Below, piece by piece: positions 32,651 through 42,651 of a DNA stretch of 64,000 nt. Location of the stretch: contig JAFZRX010000008.1 in NCBI GenBank assembly GCA_017619675.1, positions 1-64,000 of the forward strand, written 5' to 3'. Below the pieces are notes generated by a model. It was not told where the DNA came from, did not search any database, and saw nothing but the letters and a program-made list of their open reading frames with translations. Source of the DNA: Bacteroidales bacterium. Lineage in GTDB: Bacteria > Bacteroidota > Bacteroidia > Bacteroidales > UBA932. The position numbers and the translations under genes are program-made. The number at the start of each line of letters is the position of its first letter. The first letter of the stretch is position 1.

Positions 32651-33676
32651 CTAAAAGAGTGAACCTTCTTCCTTTGGAGGTATATAGTCCTCCATCTTGA
32701 GATGCTTGTATGCCAGTTCCGTGGCAATCCTTCCCCTTGGAGTACGGATAATGAATCCTTCCTTTATAAGGAAAGGCTCATATACTTCCTCGAATGTTCC
32801 CTGATCCTCGCTTATGGCGGTTGCAATGGTATTAGCACCTACAGGACCTCCCTTGAAGGTTGTTATTATGGTCCTGAGAATCTTGTTGTCTATGGAATCA
32901 AGTCCCCTGGTGTCTATGTTGAGCTTGTCAAGGGCGTATTTGGTAATCTTAAGGTCGATGAATCCGTCTCCCATTACCTGGGCAAAGTCCCTGACTCTCT
33001 TGAGTAGCGCATTTGCGATACGCGGGGTTCCGCGGCTGCGCATAGCAATCTCACGCGCAGCAGTCTTGTCGATGTCAATCTTCAGGATGCGGGCGCTTCG
33101 GGCTATAATCTTGATGAGATCGTCAGTATCGTAATATTCAAGGGCGCATTTTATGCCGAAGCGCTCTCTTAAGGGCGCTGTGAGGAGTCCGCTGCGCGTG
33201 GTTGCACCCACCAGGGTGAAAGGATTGAGAGATATGCGTACAGACCTTGCTCCAGGGCCCTTGTCAATCATAATGTCTATAACGTAATCCTCCATTGCGG
33301 AATAGAGGTACTCCTCAACTTCAGGGGATAGGCGGTGGATCTCGTCAATGAACAATACGTCTCCCGGATCAAGTGAGGTAAGAAGGCCTGCCAGGTCTCC
33401 CGGTTTGTCAAGCACGGGACCGGAAGTAATCTTCATGTTCACTCCCATCTCATTTGCTATGATATGGGCCAGGGTAGTCTTTCCAAGACCGGGAGGACCA
33501 TGGAACAGAGTGTGGTCCAGAGCCTCTCCGCGCATCTTTGCGGCCTGGATATAAATGTTGAGATTTGAAATAATATCTTTCTGCCCTGTAAAATCATCTA
33601 GCTCACGGGGCCTGATTATTCCGTCTAAATCCTTATCTTTGCCCGCGTTGGTATTGTGAGGGTCGAAATCAGACAT
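32651..33676 (-). CDS. ruvB: Holliday junction helicase RuvB
   Basis: Hexameric AAA+ motor that drives branch migration with RuvA. The 341-residue protein has Walker [10 protein letters not shown] (60-68), Walker [10 protein letters not shown], sensor 1 GATTRSGLL, the arginine-finger region PLRERFG, and a winged-helix C-terminal domain (about 260-330, with [14 protein letters not shown] and RTPRGRIAT). It leads a ruvB-sdhA-sdhB set on the minus strand and is divergent from mfd across an AT-rich gap. Confidence 0.97.
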   Translation of the reverse strand: MSDFDPHNTNAGKDKDLDGIIRPRELDDFTGQKDIISNLNIYIQAAKMRGEALDHTLFHGPPGLGKTTLAHIIANEMGVNMKITSGPVLDKPGDLAGLLTSLDPGDVLFIDEIHRLSPEVEEYLYSAMEDYVIDIMIDKGPGARSVRISLNPFTLVGATTRSGLLTAPLRERFGIKCALEYYDTDDLIKIIARSARILKIDIDKTAAREIAMRSRGTPRIANALLKRVRDFAQVMGDGFIDLKITKYALDKLNIDTRGLDSIDNKILRTIITTFKGGPVGANTIATAISEDQGTFEEVYEPFLIKEGFIIRTPRGRIATELAYKHLKMEDYIPPKEEGSLF

Positions 33677-33931
33677 TTGACATTCAGTTTTATATCACAA
33701 ATATAATATATTTTTATTCATTTTTTGTTGATTGTATTACTGCTGTTAATATGTTGATAACATTATTAAGATATTGATACACAATACTATATAAATAGAC
33801 ATACCTGTTAGGATTTTGTTTTTTACCCTGCTTGTCAGTTGTTGAAAAATCATCCGGATTATTTATCAATAACAGAGGGTGCCGTTTTAAACAAGGTTTT
33901 ACACAGGCTTTTAACAGAATAAAAAAGAACA
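33677..33931. other. AT-rich divergent gap with repeated TGTTGATAA motifs
   Basis: I count about 67 G/C in 255 bp (26%), against roughly half in neighbouring genes. TGTTGATAA occurs at 33752-33760 and again at 33933-33941 over the mfd start; its reverse-type relative TTATCAATA is at 33863-33871, and looser copies (TTGTTGATT, TATTGATAC) lie between. These are one mismatch from the DnaA box TTATCCACA. The most AT-rich part is 33686-33800. It could be a replication origin, a DnaA-controlled promoter region, or simply an AT-rich divergent promoter. Confidence 0.45.
33698..33705 (-). promoter_or_regulatory. -7 box of ruvB
   Basis: Minus-strand TATATTTG fits TAnnTTTG and ends 21 nt before the ruvB ATG. 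Confidence 0.55.
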
Positions 33932-36900
33932 GTGTTGATAAGTTCTGATTCTTCTGCTAAAGTAAAAGGGTTGCTTGTCACGCAAAAAGAAGTTTTCTGC
34001 AGTGGATTATTTCTTTCTGCGCGGTGGTTTGTGCTTTCCAATATAGCAAATAAGGGGATACACCTTGTTATATTGCCTACTCAGGAGAGCGCCGAGTACT
34101 GCAGCGCGGACCTTTACAGCCTGGTTGAAGGCGACAATGTATTCTTCCTTCCATCATCCGGGCGCAAGATAGAAAGAAGCAATTACAAATCCTCCCTGGG
34201 AGTCCAGCGTACCGCCGCCATCGGTAAAGTTGTAGGCTATTCTGGAAACGATCCCCTCTTCATAGTAAGTTATCCCGATGCGCTTTCCGAACTGATACCT
34301 GATTCCTCCACTCTCAAGTCTTCCATCTTTACCCTAAAATCCGGCGAAGAGATATCATACGAAAGTGTAAAGGAGGCCCTCTATAAAGCCCAGTTCGAGA
34401 AAGTGGACTTTGTTTCCGCTCCGGGGCAGTTTGCAGTCAGGGGTTCAATCATAGATATATTTTCCTATTCCTTCAATGATCCTTACAGGGTTTCATTTTT
34501 TGCGGATGAGATAGAGGAGATAAACGTCTTTGACTGCAATACCCAGTTGTCAAAGATGAAGGTGGATTCCATGGACATCATCTCCAACACGGTGTCCGAG
34601 GATAACGTTGGAGGAAAGCCTTTTACCGACATTCTTCCAAAGGACACAGTTGTATGGCTGGATTCCTCTTACATGTATTCCAACCAGGAGTTTTTCAAAG
34701 GCCTTGAAAGGTTCAGGAAGGTATATATAGACTCCCCCATCTCCCACAAGGAGGTTCCGGACGTCATGTTCAGGATATCCCCGCAGCCTTCTTTCAACAA
34801 AAATTTCGAACTGCTGACGGAAGACATCAGGGCCCGTATAGAGAGCGGTTACAAAGTCTATATCTACGGAGAGAAGGAATCCCAGTTGGAGAGGCTCAGG
34901 ACCATCTTCTTCCAGAACGGAGGCCTGATGCCTGAATTCGTGAAGGGAAAGAACATCCATAACGGATTTGTGGATAACGAAAACCGGATCTGCTGCTATT
35001 CTGACCACGAGATATTCGACAGGTTCCACCGCGTTACCATGCGCCGAACCGTTGAAAAGAGCGAACAGCTTACCATCAACGACCTCAACGCCATAAACAT
35101 TGGCGACTATGTGGTGCATATAGACCACGGAGTGGGAGTCTTTGGCGGCCTTGTGAGGATGAAAGACGACAAGGGCCGCTACCGCGAGGTGGTCAAGCTC
35201 TCATACAAGGACGGCGACGTGGTGTTCGTATCTGTGCATGCGCTGAACAAGATATCGCGCTTCCGCTCCAAGGAAGGAGAGCCTCCGCGCATCAACAAGC
35301 TTGGCTCAAAGGCCTGGCAGGCGCTCAAGGCTGGAGCCAAGTCCAAGGTCAAAGACATCGCAAAGGACCTTATCCGCCTTTACGCGAAGCGGAAGGCTTC
35401 CAAGGGCTTCGCTTTCAGCGCCGACACCTACCTACAGAAGGAGTTGGAATCGTCATTCATCTTTGAGGATACCCCCGATCAGGAGACCGCGTGCGAGGCT
35501 ATCAAGCACGATATGGAGGACTCCTGCCCCATGGACAGGCTCATTTGCGGCGACGTGGGCTTTGGCAAGACCGAGCTTGCCATACGCGCGGCTTTCAAGG
35601 CCGCGACTGACGGCAAGCAGGTGGCGGTGCTGGTGCCCACCACCATCCTTGCGCTGCAGCATTTCGAGACTTTCCGCACGCGTCTCAAGGACTTCCCCTG
35701 TACGGTTGAATTCGTGAGCCGCCTCCGCACCGCAAAGGAGATCACTGAGATAAAGAAGCAGCTCGCGGACGGACGCATCGACATACTGATAGGAACGCAC
35801 AAGATGCTGGGAGCGGGTTTCGAGTTCAAGGACCTTGGGTTGCTGATCATTGACGAGGAACAGAAGTTCGGCGTAGCCGCAAAGGAGAAACTCCGCAACC
35901 TCAAGGAATCCGTGGATACGCTTACGCTAACCGCCACGCCTATCCCCCGCACCCTGCAGTTCTCTCTCCTTGGTGCCAGGGACCTCTCCATAATCAATAC
36001 CCCTCCGCCCAACAGAATTCCTATCCAGACGGAAATAATCCTGTTTGACGAGAAGGAGATAAAGAGCATAATCAATTACGAGCTTAACCGCGGAGGCCAG
36101 ATATTCTTCCTTCACAACAAGGTTGAGGAACTGCAGTCAATATATGACATCCTGCACCGCCTGGTTCCGGACATGAAGATATGCATAGCCCACGGACAGA
36201 TGGAGCCCAAACTGCTGGAAGACCGCATGCTGGACTTCATCCGGGGCGATTACGACCTGCTGCTCTGCACCACCATCATAGAGAATGGACTGGACATCCC
36301 CAACGCCAACACCATAATCATCAATCAGGCGCAGAACATCGGTTTGAGCGACCTGCACCAGCTTCGCGGGCGCGTGGGCCGCTCCAACAAGCGCGCGTTC
36401 TGCTACCTGATAGTCCCTCCGCTCATCAGCATCACGGACGAGGCGCGCCGCAGGCTCAAGGCCATCGAGGAGTTCTCCAACCTTGGAAGCGGGTTCAACA
36501 TTGCAATGCAGGACCTTGACATCCGCGGCGCCGGCAACCTGCTGGGAGCGGAACAGAGCGGCTACATAGCGGAGATGGGATATGAGACCTACCAGAAGAT
36601 CCTGTCAGAGGCCATGGAGGAACTGGGAATAGAGAGCGGCATCCGCACAGGCTCATCGGCTTCCGACTTTATTGTAGAATGCACCATAGAGACAGACCTC
36701 CAGGCATTCATTCCTGACGATTACATTGACGTACAGGCAGAAAAGCTGCGCATTTACAAGCAGCTGGACTCAATGAAGAAGGAAAGGGACATAAACCGTT
36801 TCCAGGCCCAGATGGCAGACCGTTTCGGCGAACTGCCGGAGCCGGCTCTCAACCTTTTCTACGTGGTCAAGCTGAGGAATCTGGGAGAAAGCCTGGGCTT

Positions 36901-37117
36901 TGAGAAAATCATAGTAAAGAACGGAATGTTTATTGCATTTTTCGTGAGCAATCCTATGTCGCCGTTCTACAAGTCCGACACTTTCCAGCATGTACTTGAA
37001 AGGACGGCGTCAATGGACAATGTGAACCTGAAACAGTCCGACGGGAAACTCAAGATTGTCACAAGGGGCATAGATTCCATGCAAAAGGCATATTCATTGC
37101 TGGAGAAGATGAAATAA
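33932..37117 (+). CDS. mfd: Mfd, transcription-repair coupling factor
   Basis: ATP-driven translocase that removes RNA polymerase stalled at DNA damage and recruits UvrA. The 1061 residues comprise the UvrB-like N-terminal domains (to about 320), the CarD-like polymerase-interaction domain (about 385-455, with IGDYVVHIDHGVGVFGGL), a RecG-like helicase core with Walker A GDVGFGKTE (540-548), DEEQKFG, TATPIPRTL and QLRGRVGRS, and the C-terminal TRCF domain. It is somewhat shorter than usual at the N-terminus. An in-frame TAA at 33920 limits the start to GTG 33932 or TTG 33935. Confidence 0.97.
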   Translation: MLISSDSSAKVKGLLVTQKEVFCSGLFLSARWFVLSNIANKGIHLVILPTQESAEYCSADLYSLVEGDNVFFLPSSGRKIERSNYKSSLGVQRTAAIGKVVGYSGNDPLFIVSYPDALSELIPDSSTLKSSIFTLKSGEEISYESVKEALYKAQFEKVDFVSAPGQFAVRGSIIDIFSYSFNDPYRVSFFADEIEEINVFDCNTQLSKMKVDSMDIISNTVSEDNVGGKPFTDILPKDTVVWLDSSYMYSNQEFFKGLERFRKVYIDSPISHKEVPDVMFRISPQPSFNKNFELLTEDIRARIESGYKVYIYGEKESQLERLRTIFFQNGGLMPEFVKGKNIHNGFVDNENRICCYSDHEIFDRFHRVTMRRTVEKSEQLTINDLNAINIGDYVVHIDHGVGVFGGLVRMKDDKGRYREVVKLSYKDGDVVFVSVHALNKISRFRSKEGEPPRINKLGSKAWQALKAGAKSKVKDIAKDLIRLYAKRKASKGFAFSADTYLQKELESSFIFEDTPDQETACEAIKHDMEDSCPMDRLICGDVGFGKTELAIRAAFKAATDGKQVAVLVPTTILALQHFETFRTRLKDFPCTVEFVSRLRTAKEITEIKKQLADGRIDILIGTHKMLGAGFEFKDLGLLIIDEEQKFGVAAKEKLRNLKESVDTLTLTATPIPRTLQFSLLGARDLSIINTPPPNRIPIQTEIILFDEKEIKSIINYELNRGGQIFFLHNKVEELQSIYDILHRLVPDMKICIAHGQMEPKLLEDRMLDFIRGDYDLLLCTTIIENGLDIPNANTIIINQAQNIGLSDLHQLRGRVGRSNKRAFCYLIVPPLISITDEARRRLKAIEEFSNLGSGFNIAMQDLDIRGAGNLLGAEQSGYIAEMGYETYQKILSEAMEELGIESGIRTGSSASDFIVECTIETDLQAFIPDDYIDVQAEKLRIYKQLDSMKKERDINRFQAQMADRFGELPEPALNLFYVVKLRNLGESLGFEKIIVKNGMFIAFFVSNPMSPFYKSDTFQHVLERTASMDNVNLKQSDGKLKIVTRGIDSMQKAYSLLEKMK

Positions 37118-37170
37118 AATTTTGTAAAAAGAGGGAAAATCCCCAAATTTGTAGTTCATTATAAAATATA

Positions 37171-38496
37171 ATGTTAAACCGAGCTATTAAAAGGATACTT
37201 TTCTCCGTCATTCTGACCATCGCGGGCGCGTCTGCGGCTCTTGCACAGACTGGTGCATACAGCGGCTACTCTCCGTACAACCTGTTCGGAATAGGAGATC
37301 TGTTCGACCAGGGCAACGCCTACTCCATGACGATGGGCGGCGTTGGAATAGCTTCCAGGAACACCAGGTACATCAACCTCCTGAATCCGGCCGCGGTTAC
37401 GGCAAGGGACTCCCTTTCATTCATGGCGGATTTCAGCCTGTACCAGAGCAACACCATTCTCCGCCAGGGAGACAAGCTGTCCGCAAACAACCTTTTCAAC
37501 CTCAAGGACATCGCGATATCATTCCCTCTGTACAAATCATCAGCAATGATGGTTGGAATCATGCCGTACAGCACCACCGGATACAAATACTCAATGTACA
37601 TTGACAATCCGGAACTCATTTCCCAGACCAAGGACATCACCTCCACGGCACTGGGCCAGGGAAGTATCTACAAGCTGTTCGTTTCCGCCGGCGTTACGTT
37701 CTGGAACCGCCTGTCATTAGGAGTCGAGGGCATCCATTATTTTGGTAACATAACCAAGGAGTTCTATCCCCGCACTTTTACCAACAGCTCCTACAGCAGC
37801 ATAAGCAGCACATACAATATAGTGCTCAAGGGCAATACCGCAAAGTTCGGTCTCCAATACGAGCAGCCCATAGGCAACGTAACCCTTGGAGTTGGAGCTA
37901 CCTATACTTTGGAGTCCGAGATCAACGGATATATCACTGACACCAGGCTTTCCAAAGGCGCCACAACGGATACTCTCCGTTACAGGGTCGACACGCTTGG
38001 ACTCTCTACCACGCCGCTTAAGTTCGGCAGCGAGATAGGAGTGGGAATCACCCTTAAATCAGGCCAGAGATGGAGGGCGGAAGTAGACTACACCATGTCT
38101 GACTGGACAAATTCCGGAATGGCTTCCATTAACGGACTTGCCGTGTCAGGAGATGGATTCCAGTTTGGCACAGCAAAGGCACAGGCCCTGCGCGCCGGCT
38201 TCGAATATATCCCCAACGCCAACGACGTAAGATACTTCTACCGCAGGTGGGCATACCGCGCCGGAGTCTTCTGGAAGCAGTCCTATTTTGCCTTCAACGG
38301 CATACAGCAGGAGAACCTGGGAATCTCCCTTGGAGTGACAATTCCGGTGTTCCAGCTGTCCAACGGACTCACCTTTGGAATGGAGTTTGGCAAAAAAGGC
38401 ATAAATATTGATAATGGGGTAAAAGAGAACTACATAAACTTTACCATAGGTATTAATACTTATGACATTTGGTTCCAGAAGAACTTCTATAGATAA
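37171..38496 (+). CDS. Predicted outer-membrane beta-barrel protein
   Basis: A 441-residue exported protein (signal peptide 1-25, SAALAQ) with repeated amphipathic beta strands and an aromatic C-terminus (NTYDIWFQKNFYR), typical of an outer-membrane barrel. The opening YSGYSPYNLFGIGDL and AYSMTMGGVGIASRN resembles FadL/PorV-like Bacteroidota barrels. It is first in a run with a TPR protein, lptC and a PpiD-like foldase, an arrangement that points to envelope assembly. The precise function is unknown. Confidence 0.75.
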   Translation: MLNRAIKRILFSVILTIAGASAALAQTGAYSGYSPYNLFGIGDLFDQGNAYSMTMGGVGIASRNTRYINLLNPAAVTARDSLSFMADFSLYQSNTILRQGDKLSANNLFNLKDIAISFPLYKSSAMMVGIMPYSTTGYKYSMYIDNPELISQTKDITSTALGQGSIYKLFVSAGVTFWNRLSLGVEGIHYFGNITKEFYPRTFTNSSYSSISSTYNIVLKGNTAKFGLQYEQPIGNVTLGVGATYTLESEINGYITDTRLSKGATTDTLRYRVDTLGLSTTPLKFGSEIGVGITLKSGQRWRAEVDYTMSDWTNSGMASINGLAVSGDGFQFGTAKAQALRAGFEYIPNANDVRYFYRRWAYRAGVFWKQSYFAFNGIQQENLGISLGVTIPVFQLSNGLTFGMEFGKKGINIDNGVKENYINFTIGINTYDIWFQKNFYR

Positions 38497-38521
38497 TATT
38501 GAAAACTAATTGAATCAGGAT

Positions 38522-39844
38522 ATGAAAAGAATCTTAATCGCTATTGCAGGAATCGCAATGATGCTTATGGGCACAAATGCATTTGCCCAGGGAAAGTACG
38601 GCGCGGACAGCGCAGAGTGCATCAAGTACCTCTCTTATTATCAGGATTATTACAAGCAGAGGAACTATGACGATGCCATCCCCAACTGGAGAACCGCTTA
38701 CAAGCTTTGCCCTCCTACGGCAAGCCAGAACCTCATTCTGAACGGTACCACTCTGGTCAGGACCCTTATCCAAAAGAACGCCAACAATCCTCAATATGTT
38801 GCCGGACTTGTAGACACCCTGCTCACCCTTCACGATGTCAGGGCTCAGTACTATCCGTCCTATGCGGTGACGGCACTCAACAACAAGGCCATCGACATGA
38901 ACAACTACATAAAGGATCCAAAGACCCTTTATGACGGATTGGGAAAGATTATCGCCACCAATGGAGCAGACGTTGATCCCAAGGCCCTGTTGTTCCAGCT
39001 CAACGCCGCAATCGACGCCTTCAATGCCGGAAGCCTTACCGCCGAGGACATCATCAACACCTACAATGACAACATCTCCCTTCTTGAGAAGATCCCCGGC
39101 AAGACCGATGAGGAGAAAGCCGCCAACGCTCAGCTCAAGACCGATATCGAGACCGTGTTCATCGCCAGCAAGGTCGCTTCTTGCGAGACCCTGCTCGAGC
39201 TCTACACCCCCAGGTTCGCAGCCAATCCTGACGACCTGGCCCTCGTGACCAACATTGCAAGGATGATGAGCAACACCGAAGGATGCCAGGACAACGACCT
39301 CTACCTCAACGCCGTAACGGCAATGTACAGGCTCGATCCTTCTTACACATCCGCATACTTCCTTTACAGGCTCAACTCCGTAAGGGGCAACGCTTCTGAC
39401 GCCATCAAGTATCTGGAGGAGGCTATCGCATCCCCTGATTCCGACAACCTCACCGACGCCAACTACAACTACGAGCTCGCCGCATTCTGCTACAAGAACG
39501 GCCAGAACGTAAAGGCTGCTGACGCCGCCAGGAAGGCAGTCGAACTTGACGAGAGTCTCGCAGGCAAGTCCTACATGCTCCTCGGAACCATCTGGGGATC
39601 CGTAAGGTGCGGTGGAAACGAGATTGAGAACAGGGCACCTTACTGGGTAGCAGTAGATTATCTGCAGAGGGCTAGGAGCGCAGATCCTTCACTCGCAGAC
39701 GAGGCCAACAGGCTCATCGGACAGTACTCAAGGTACTTCCCTGCTACTGCAGACGCCTTCATGTACGACGTACAGGACGGCCAGTCCTACACAGTATCCT
39801 GCGGCGGCCTCAGGGCAACCACAACCGTAAGGACCCAGAAGTAA
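38522..39844 (+). CDS. Exported TPR-like protein
   Basis: A 440-residue periplasmic protein with signal peptide (1-22, NAFAQ) and helical repeats: TPR-like units near 30-60 (YYKQRNYDDAIPNWRTAYKL) and 290-370 (ASDAIKYLEEAIAS, GQNVKAADAARKAVELD). A short conserved-looking tail has SCGGLRATTTVRTQK. ATG 38522 is preferred to a TTG 12 nt upstream. It lies 25 nt after the barrel gene and 6 nt before lptC. A role as an envelope-assembly adaptor is inferred from context only. Confidence 0.78.
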   Translation: MKRILIAIAGIAMMLMGTNAFAQGKYGADSAECIKYLSYYQDYYKQRNYDDAIPNWRTAYKLCPPTASQNLILNGTTLVRTLIQKNANNPQYVAGLVDTLLTLHDVRAQYYPSYAVTALNNKAIDMNNYIKDPKTLYDGLGKIIATNGADVDPKALLFQLNAAIDAFNAGSLTAEDIINTYNDNISLLEKIPGKTDEEKAANAQLKTDIETVFIASKVASCETLLELYTPRFAANPDDLALVTNIARMMSNTEGCQDNDLYLNAVTAMYRLDPSYTSAYFLYRLNSVRGNASDAIKYLEEAIASPDSDNLTDANYNYELAAFCYKNGQNVKAADAARKAVELDESLAGKSYMLLGTIWGSVRCGGNEIENRAPYWVAVDYLQRARSADPSLADEANRLIGQYSRYFPATADAFMYDVQDGQSYTVSCGGLRATTTVRTQK

Positions 39845-39850
39845 TTTGTC

Positions 39851-40480
39851 TTGAAGAGTTTGAAAGATACGATAGGAATAGTAGCAATCACGTTCGTGGT
39901 TGCTACTATCTTGTTTTCGTGTTCAGGCAAACTCAAGCAGGCGGAGGAACTCAACCTTGACGAGACCCCCCGCCAGATCGTTGACAGCATGTTCGCGGTC
40001 CAGACTGAGAACGGCCGGGTGAAAATGCGCCTGGAGGCCCCCCAGATGGCCCGTTACGAGAACGACACCACCACCGTGGAAAGGTTCCCCCTGGGCTTCG
40101 CCCTGTACGGATACAACTCAGAGGGCCTGCTGGAAACAACCATACTTTCAGACAACGCCAATCACATTACCTACAGGTCCACGGGCGGGGAACTGTGGGA
40201 AGTGACGGGCAACGTGGTCATCCAGAATGTCATCGACCGGCAGACAATGGAGACCGACACCCTTTACTGGGACAGATTCGCCGGTCTCATATACACTGAT
40301 TCCTATATCAGGATGTATTCCCCTGACGGATTCATGCAGGGGTACGGGATGCGCTCGGACGAGAATGCCCGCGACGCCACCATTCTCAGACCTTTCAACA
40401 GTTATTCCGTGGTAGTGCAGGACTCAACGGTGGTTTACATTGATTCTGTGAATTTTATAGGCCCTTTTCTTAAAAAATAA
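39851..40480 (+). CDS. lptC: LptC-like LPS-export lipoprotein (TTG start)
   Basis: Part of the bridge that moves LPS from the inner membrane to LptA. The 209-residue protein shows an N-terminal hydrophobic segment ending in a lipobox at Cys24 (ILFSC), then beta-jellyroll repeats typical of LptC (VKMRLEAPQMARYEND, LLETTILSDNANHITY, LWEVTGNVVIQN, TDTLYWDRFAGLIYTD). The only start giving the signal is TTG 39851; no in-frame ATG lies near. Replacement of a membrane helix by a lipid anchor is common in this phylum. It lies between the TPR and foldase genes. Confidence 0.88.
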   Translation: MKSLKDTIGIVAITFVVATILFSCSGKLKQAEELNLDETPRQIVDSMFAVQTENGRVKMRLEAPQMARYENDTTTVERFPLGFALYGYNSEGLLETTILSDNANHITYRSTGGELWEVTGNVVIQNVIDRQTMETDTLYWDRFAGLIYTDSYIRMYSPDGFMQGYGMRSDENARDATILRPFNSYSVVVQDSTVVYIDSVNFIGPFLKK

Positions 40481-40548
40481 TGGTGTTTTAACGGAAAATT
40501 GTTAACTTCGCACCCCAATATCGAGAAAACTAAAAATAACATAACAAA

Positions 40549-42648
40549 ATGGCGGTTCTTCAGAAAATTCGCGTAAAATTCGGCCTTGCGATATCCATTA
40601 TCATCGCTCTGGCCCTCTTGTCATTTATCATAGACCCGGGCACGCTCCAGTCTGCAATGCAGACAATGTCCTCAAAATATGACGTTGGAAAGATTAACGG
40701 AAAGTCTATTTCCTATACAGATTTCCTGGAAGACGTAGAAAAATACACCACTGTAAACGAAATGCTCACCGGCTCCTCCGTACAGGACCAGGAGTCCCAG
40801 GCTTCCATCAGGGATGCAGCCTGGCAGGGCCTCATTGACAAATATCTCTTTGTCAAGAGCGCCAAGGATGCGGGCATCGTAGTTGGAGAAGACGAGATGG
40901 TAGACCTTACCACAGGCGCCAATCCTTCTGCAATGGTAGCCCAGATCTTCGCGGACGAGACAGGAGTTTACGATCCCCAGAACGTAGTGAACTTTGTCAG
41001 GACTATCCCTGACGACGCTACAGGCAGGTACCAGACCCTCTGGGACTATATCCAGAATTCAGTATACACCCAGCAGTTCTACAACAAGTACGCAGCCCTC
41101 TTCACATACAGCGACGTACAGAACAAGACCATGCTCCGCAGGGCCATCGAGGAGAACAACACCACTGCCGACATAGAGTTCGTAATGGTTCCTTACGGCT
41201 TTGACACCGATTCTACGATCGTTGTTACCGAGCAGGAGATCAGGGACTACTATGAAGCACACAAGCAGTTCTACAACCAGCAGGCTAGCAGGGACATCGA
41301 GTACATCGTTTACGAGGTTGTTCCTTCTGACAACGACATCGCAGCCACACTGGACGATGTAAACGGTCTCTACGAGGAGTTCGCTACCACAGACAACATG
41401 CGCAGCTTCCTCACCAAGAATTCTGACAGGGCCCTTTCCAACTACTGGTACAAGTCAGGAGAACTCAACACAGTTTCTGCAGATGTGAACGACTTTGTAT
41501 TCGCTCCCGAAACCAAGACCGGAGACGTTTCACCCGTCATCCGCGACGCCAACACCTTCTACGTAGCAAAGGTCATGGACGTTGCCGACAGGGCTGACTC
41601 CGTATACGTAAAGCACATCATGCTCACCGGAGAGAACGTACAGGCTACCGCCGACAGCCTTCTTGACGTAGTTAAGAAGGGTGTCACCCCGTTCTCCACC
41701 CTTGCAGCCCTCTATTCCGCAGACCAGGGATCCGCAGAAGACGGAGAGCTCGGATCAATTGGCTGGATGACCCAGAACTACATGATCCAGGGAATGGAGT
41801 CAGTGCTTGACGCAAAGGTTAACGAGCCTTTCATCCTGAACACCATCTACGGAACCCATATCGTGGTTGTCACAGACAAGACCCGTCCGGTTGAGATGAG
41901 GCAGGTGGCTCTCTTTGAGAAGTCCGCAGTGGCAAGCCAGGAGACTTTCAACGACTACTATTCCAAGGCAAACAAGTTCGCAAGCCTTGCAGCAGGCGGA
42001 TATGACAACTATCGCGCAGCCGTTGATTCACTTGGTATCTACTCACATCCTATGGACAACATGACGGAAGGAAACGCTTCTTTTGGAGCAATTGACAACG
42101 CCAGGGAAGTTACCAGGTGGGCTTTCGACGCAAAGAAGAACGCCGTTTCCCCTATCATCACCGTGGACAACAACTATTTCTTTGTAGCAACCCTCAAGGA
42201 TATCCACAAAGAAGGAACGACTCCTATCAGGGATATCGCCAGCGACATCAAGACCGCTATCTATCTTGACAAGCAGGGAGAGAAGGTTGCAGCCGAGATT
42301 GCAGAGCAGATCAAGGGCATGACAGACCTTGAGGAGATCGCTGAGAAACTTAACGCCGGCGTAAGCACATCCAACGGCATTGCATTCTCATCCCTCACCT
42401 CACAGAGCCTTGACCCCAAGCTTATCGGAGCCATCGCTTCAGCCCCTGAGAACACCATTTGCGGTCCTGTGGCAGGAACCATCGGAGCATATGTATTCAA
42501 GGTTGTCAACCGCGATACAGGCGAGTTCTACACAGAGGACGACGCAAAGAACTACAAGAACCAGATGAACCAGTACTACACACAGATGATTCTCCCTGTA
42601 ATGGAGGAAGCTACCAATTACAAGGACAACAGGACAAGGTTCTTCTAG
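40549..42648 (+). CDS. PpiD/SurA-type periplasmic peptidyl-prolyl isomerase
   Basis: Membrane-anchored folding helper for exported and outer-membrane proteins. The 699 residues comprise one N-terminal membrane helix (about 12-30), a SurA_N-like chaperone domain (about 45-330), a parvulin PPIase domain (about 350-455, VYVKHIMLTG to GTHIVVVTDK), and a second, degenerate parvulin-like part toward the C-terminus. A weak -7-like TAACTTCG is at 40503-40510. The gene ends 3 bp from convergent ychF. It completes the barrel-TPR-lptC-foldase group. Confidence 0.93.
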   Translation: MAVLQKIRVKFGLAISIIIALALLSFIIDPGTLQSAMQTMSSKYDVGKINGKSISYTDFLEDVEKYTTVNEMLTGSSVQDQESQASIRDAAWQGLIDKYLFVKSAKDAGIVVGEDEMVDLTTGANPSAMVAQIFADETGVYDPQNVVNFVRTIPDDATGRYQTLWDYIQNSVYTQQFYNKYAALFTYSDVQNKTMLRRAIEENNTTADIEFVMVPYGFDTDSTIVVTEQEIRDYYEAHKQFYNQQASRDIEYIVYEVVPSDNDIAATLDDVNGLYEEFATTDNMRSFLTKNSDRALSNYWYKSGELNTVSADVNDFVFAPETKTGDVSPVIRDANTFYVAKVMDVADRADSVYVKHIMLTGENVQATADSLLDVVKKGVTPFSTLAALYSADQGSAEDGELGSIGWMTQNYMIQGMESVLDAKVNEPFILNTIYGTHIVVVTDKTRPVEMRQVALFEKSAVASQETFNDYYSKANKFASLAAGGYDNYRAAVDSLGIYSHPMDNMTEGNASFGAIDNAREVTRWAFDAKKNAVSPIITVDNNYFFVATLKDIHKEGTTPIRDIASDIKTAIYLDKQGEKVAAEIAEQIKGMTDLEEIAEKLNAGVSTSNGIAFSSLTSQSLDPKLIGAIASAPENTICGPVAGTIGAYVFKVVNRDTGEFYTEDDAKNYKNQMNQYYTQMILPVMEEATNYKDNRTRFF

Positions 42649-42651
42649 GAA

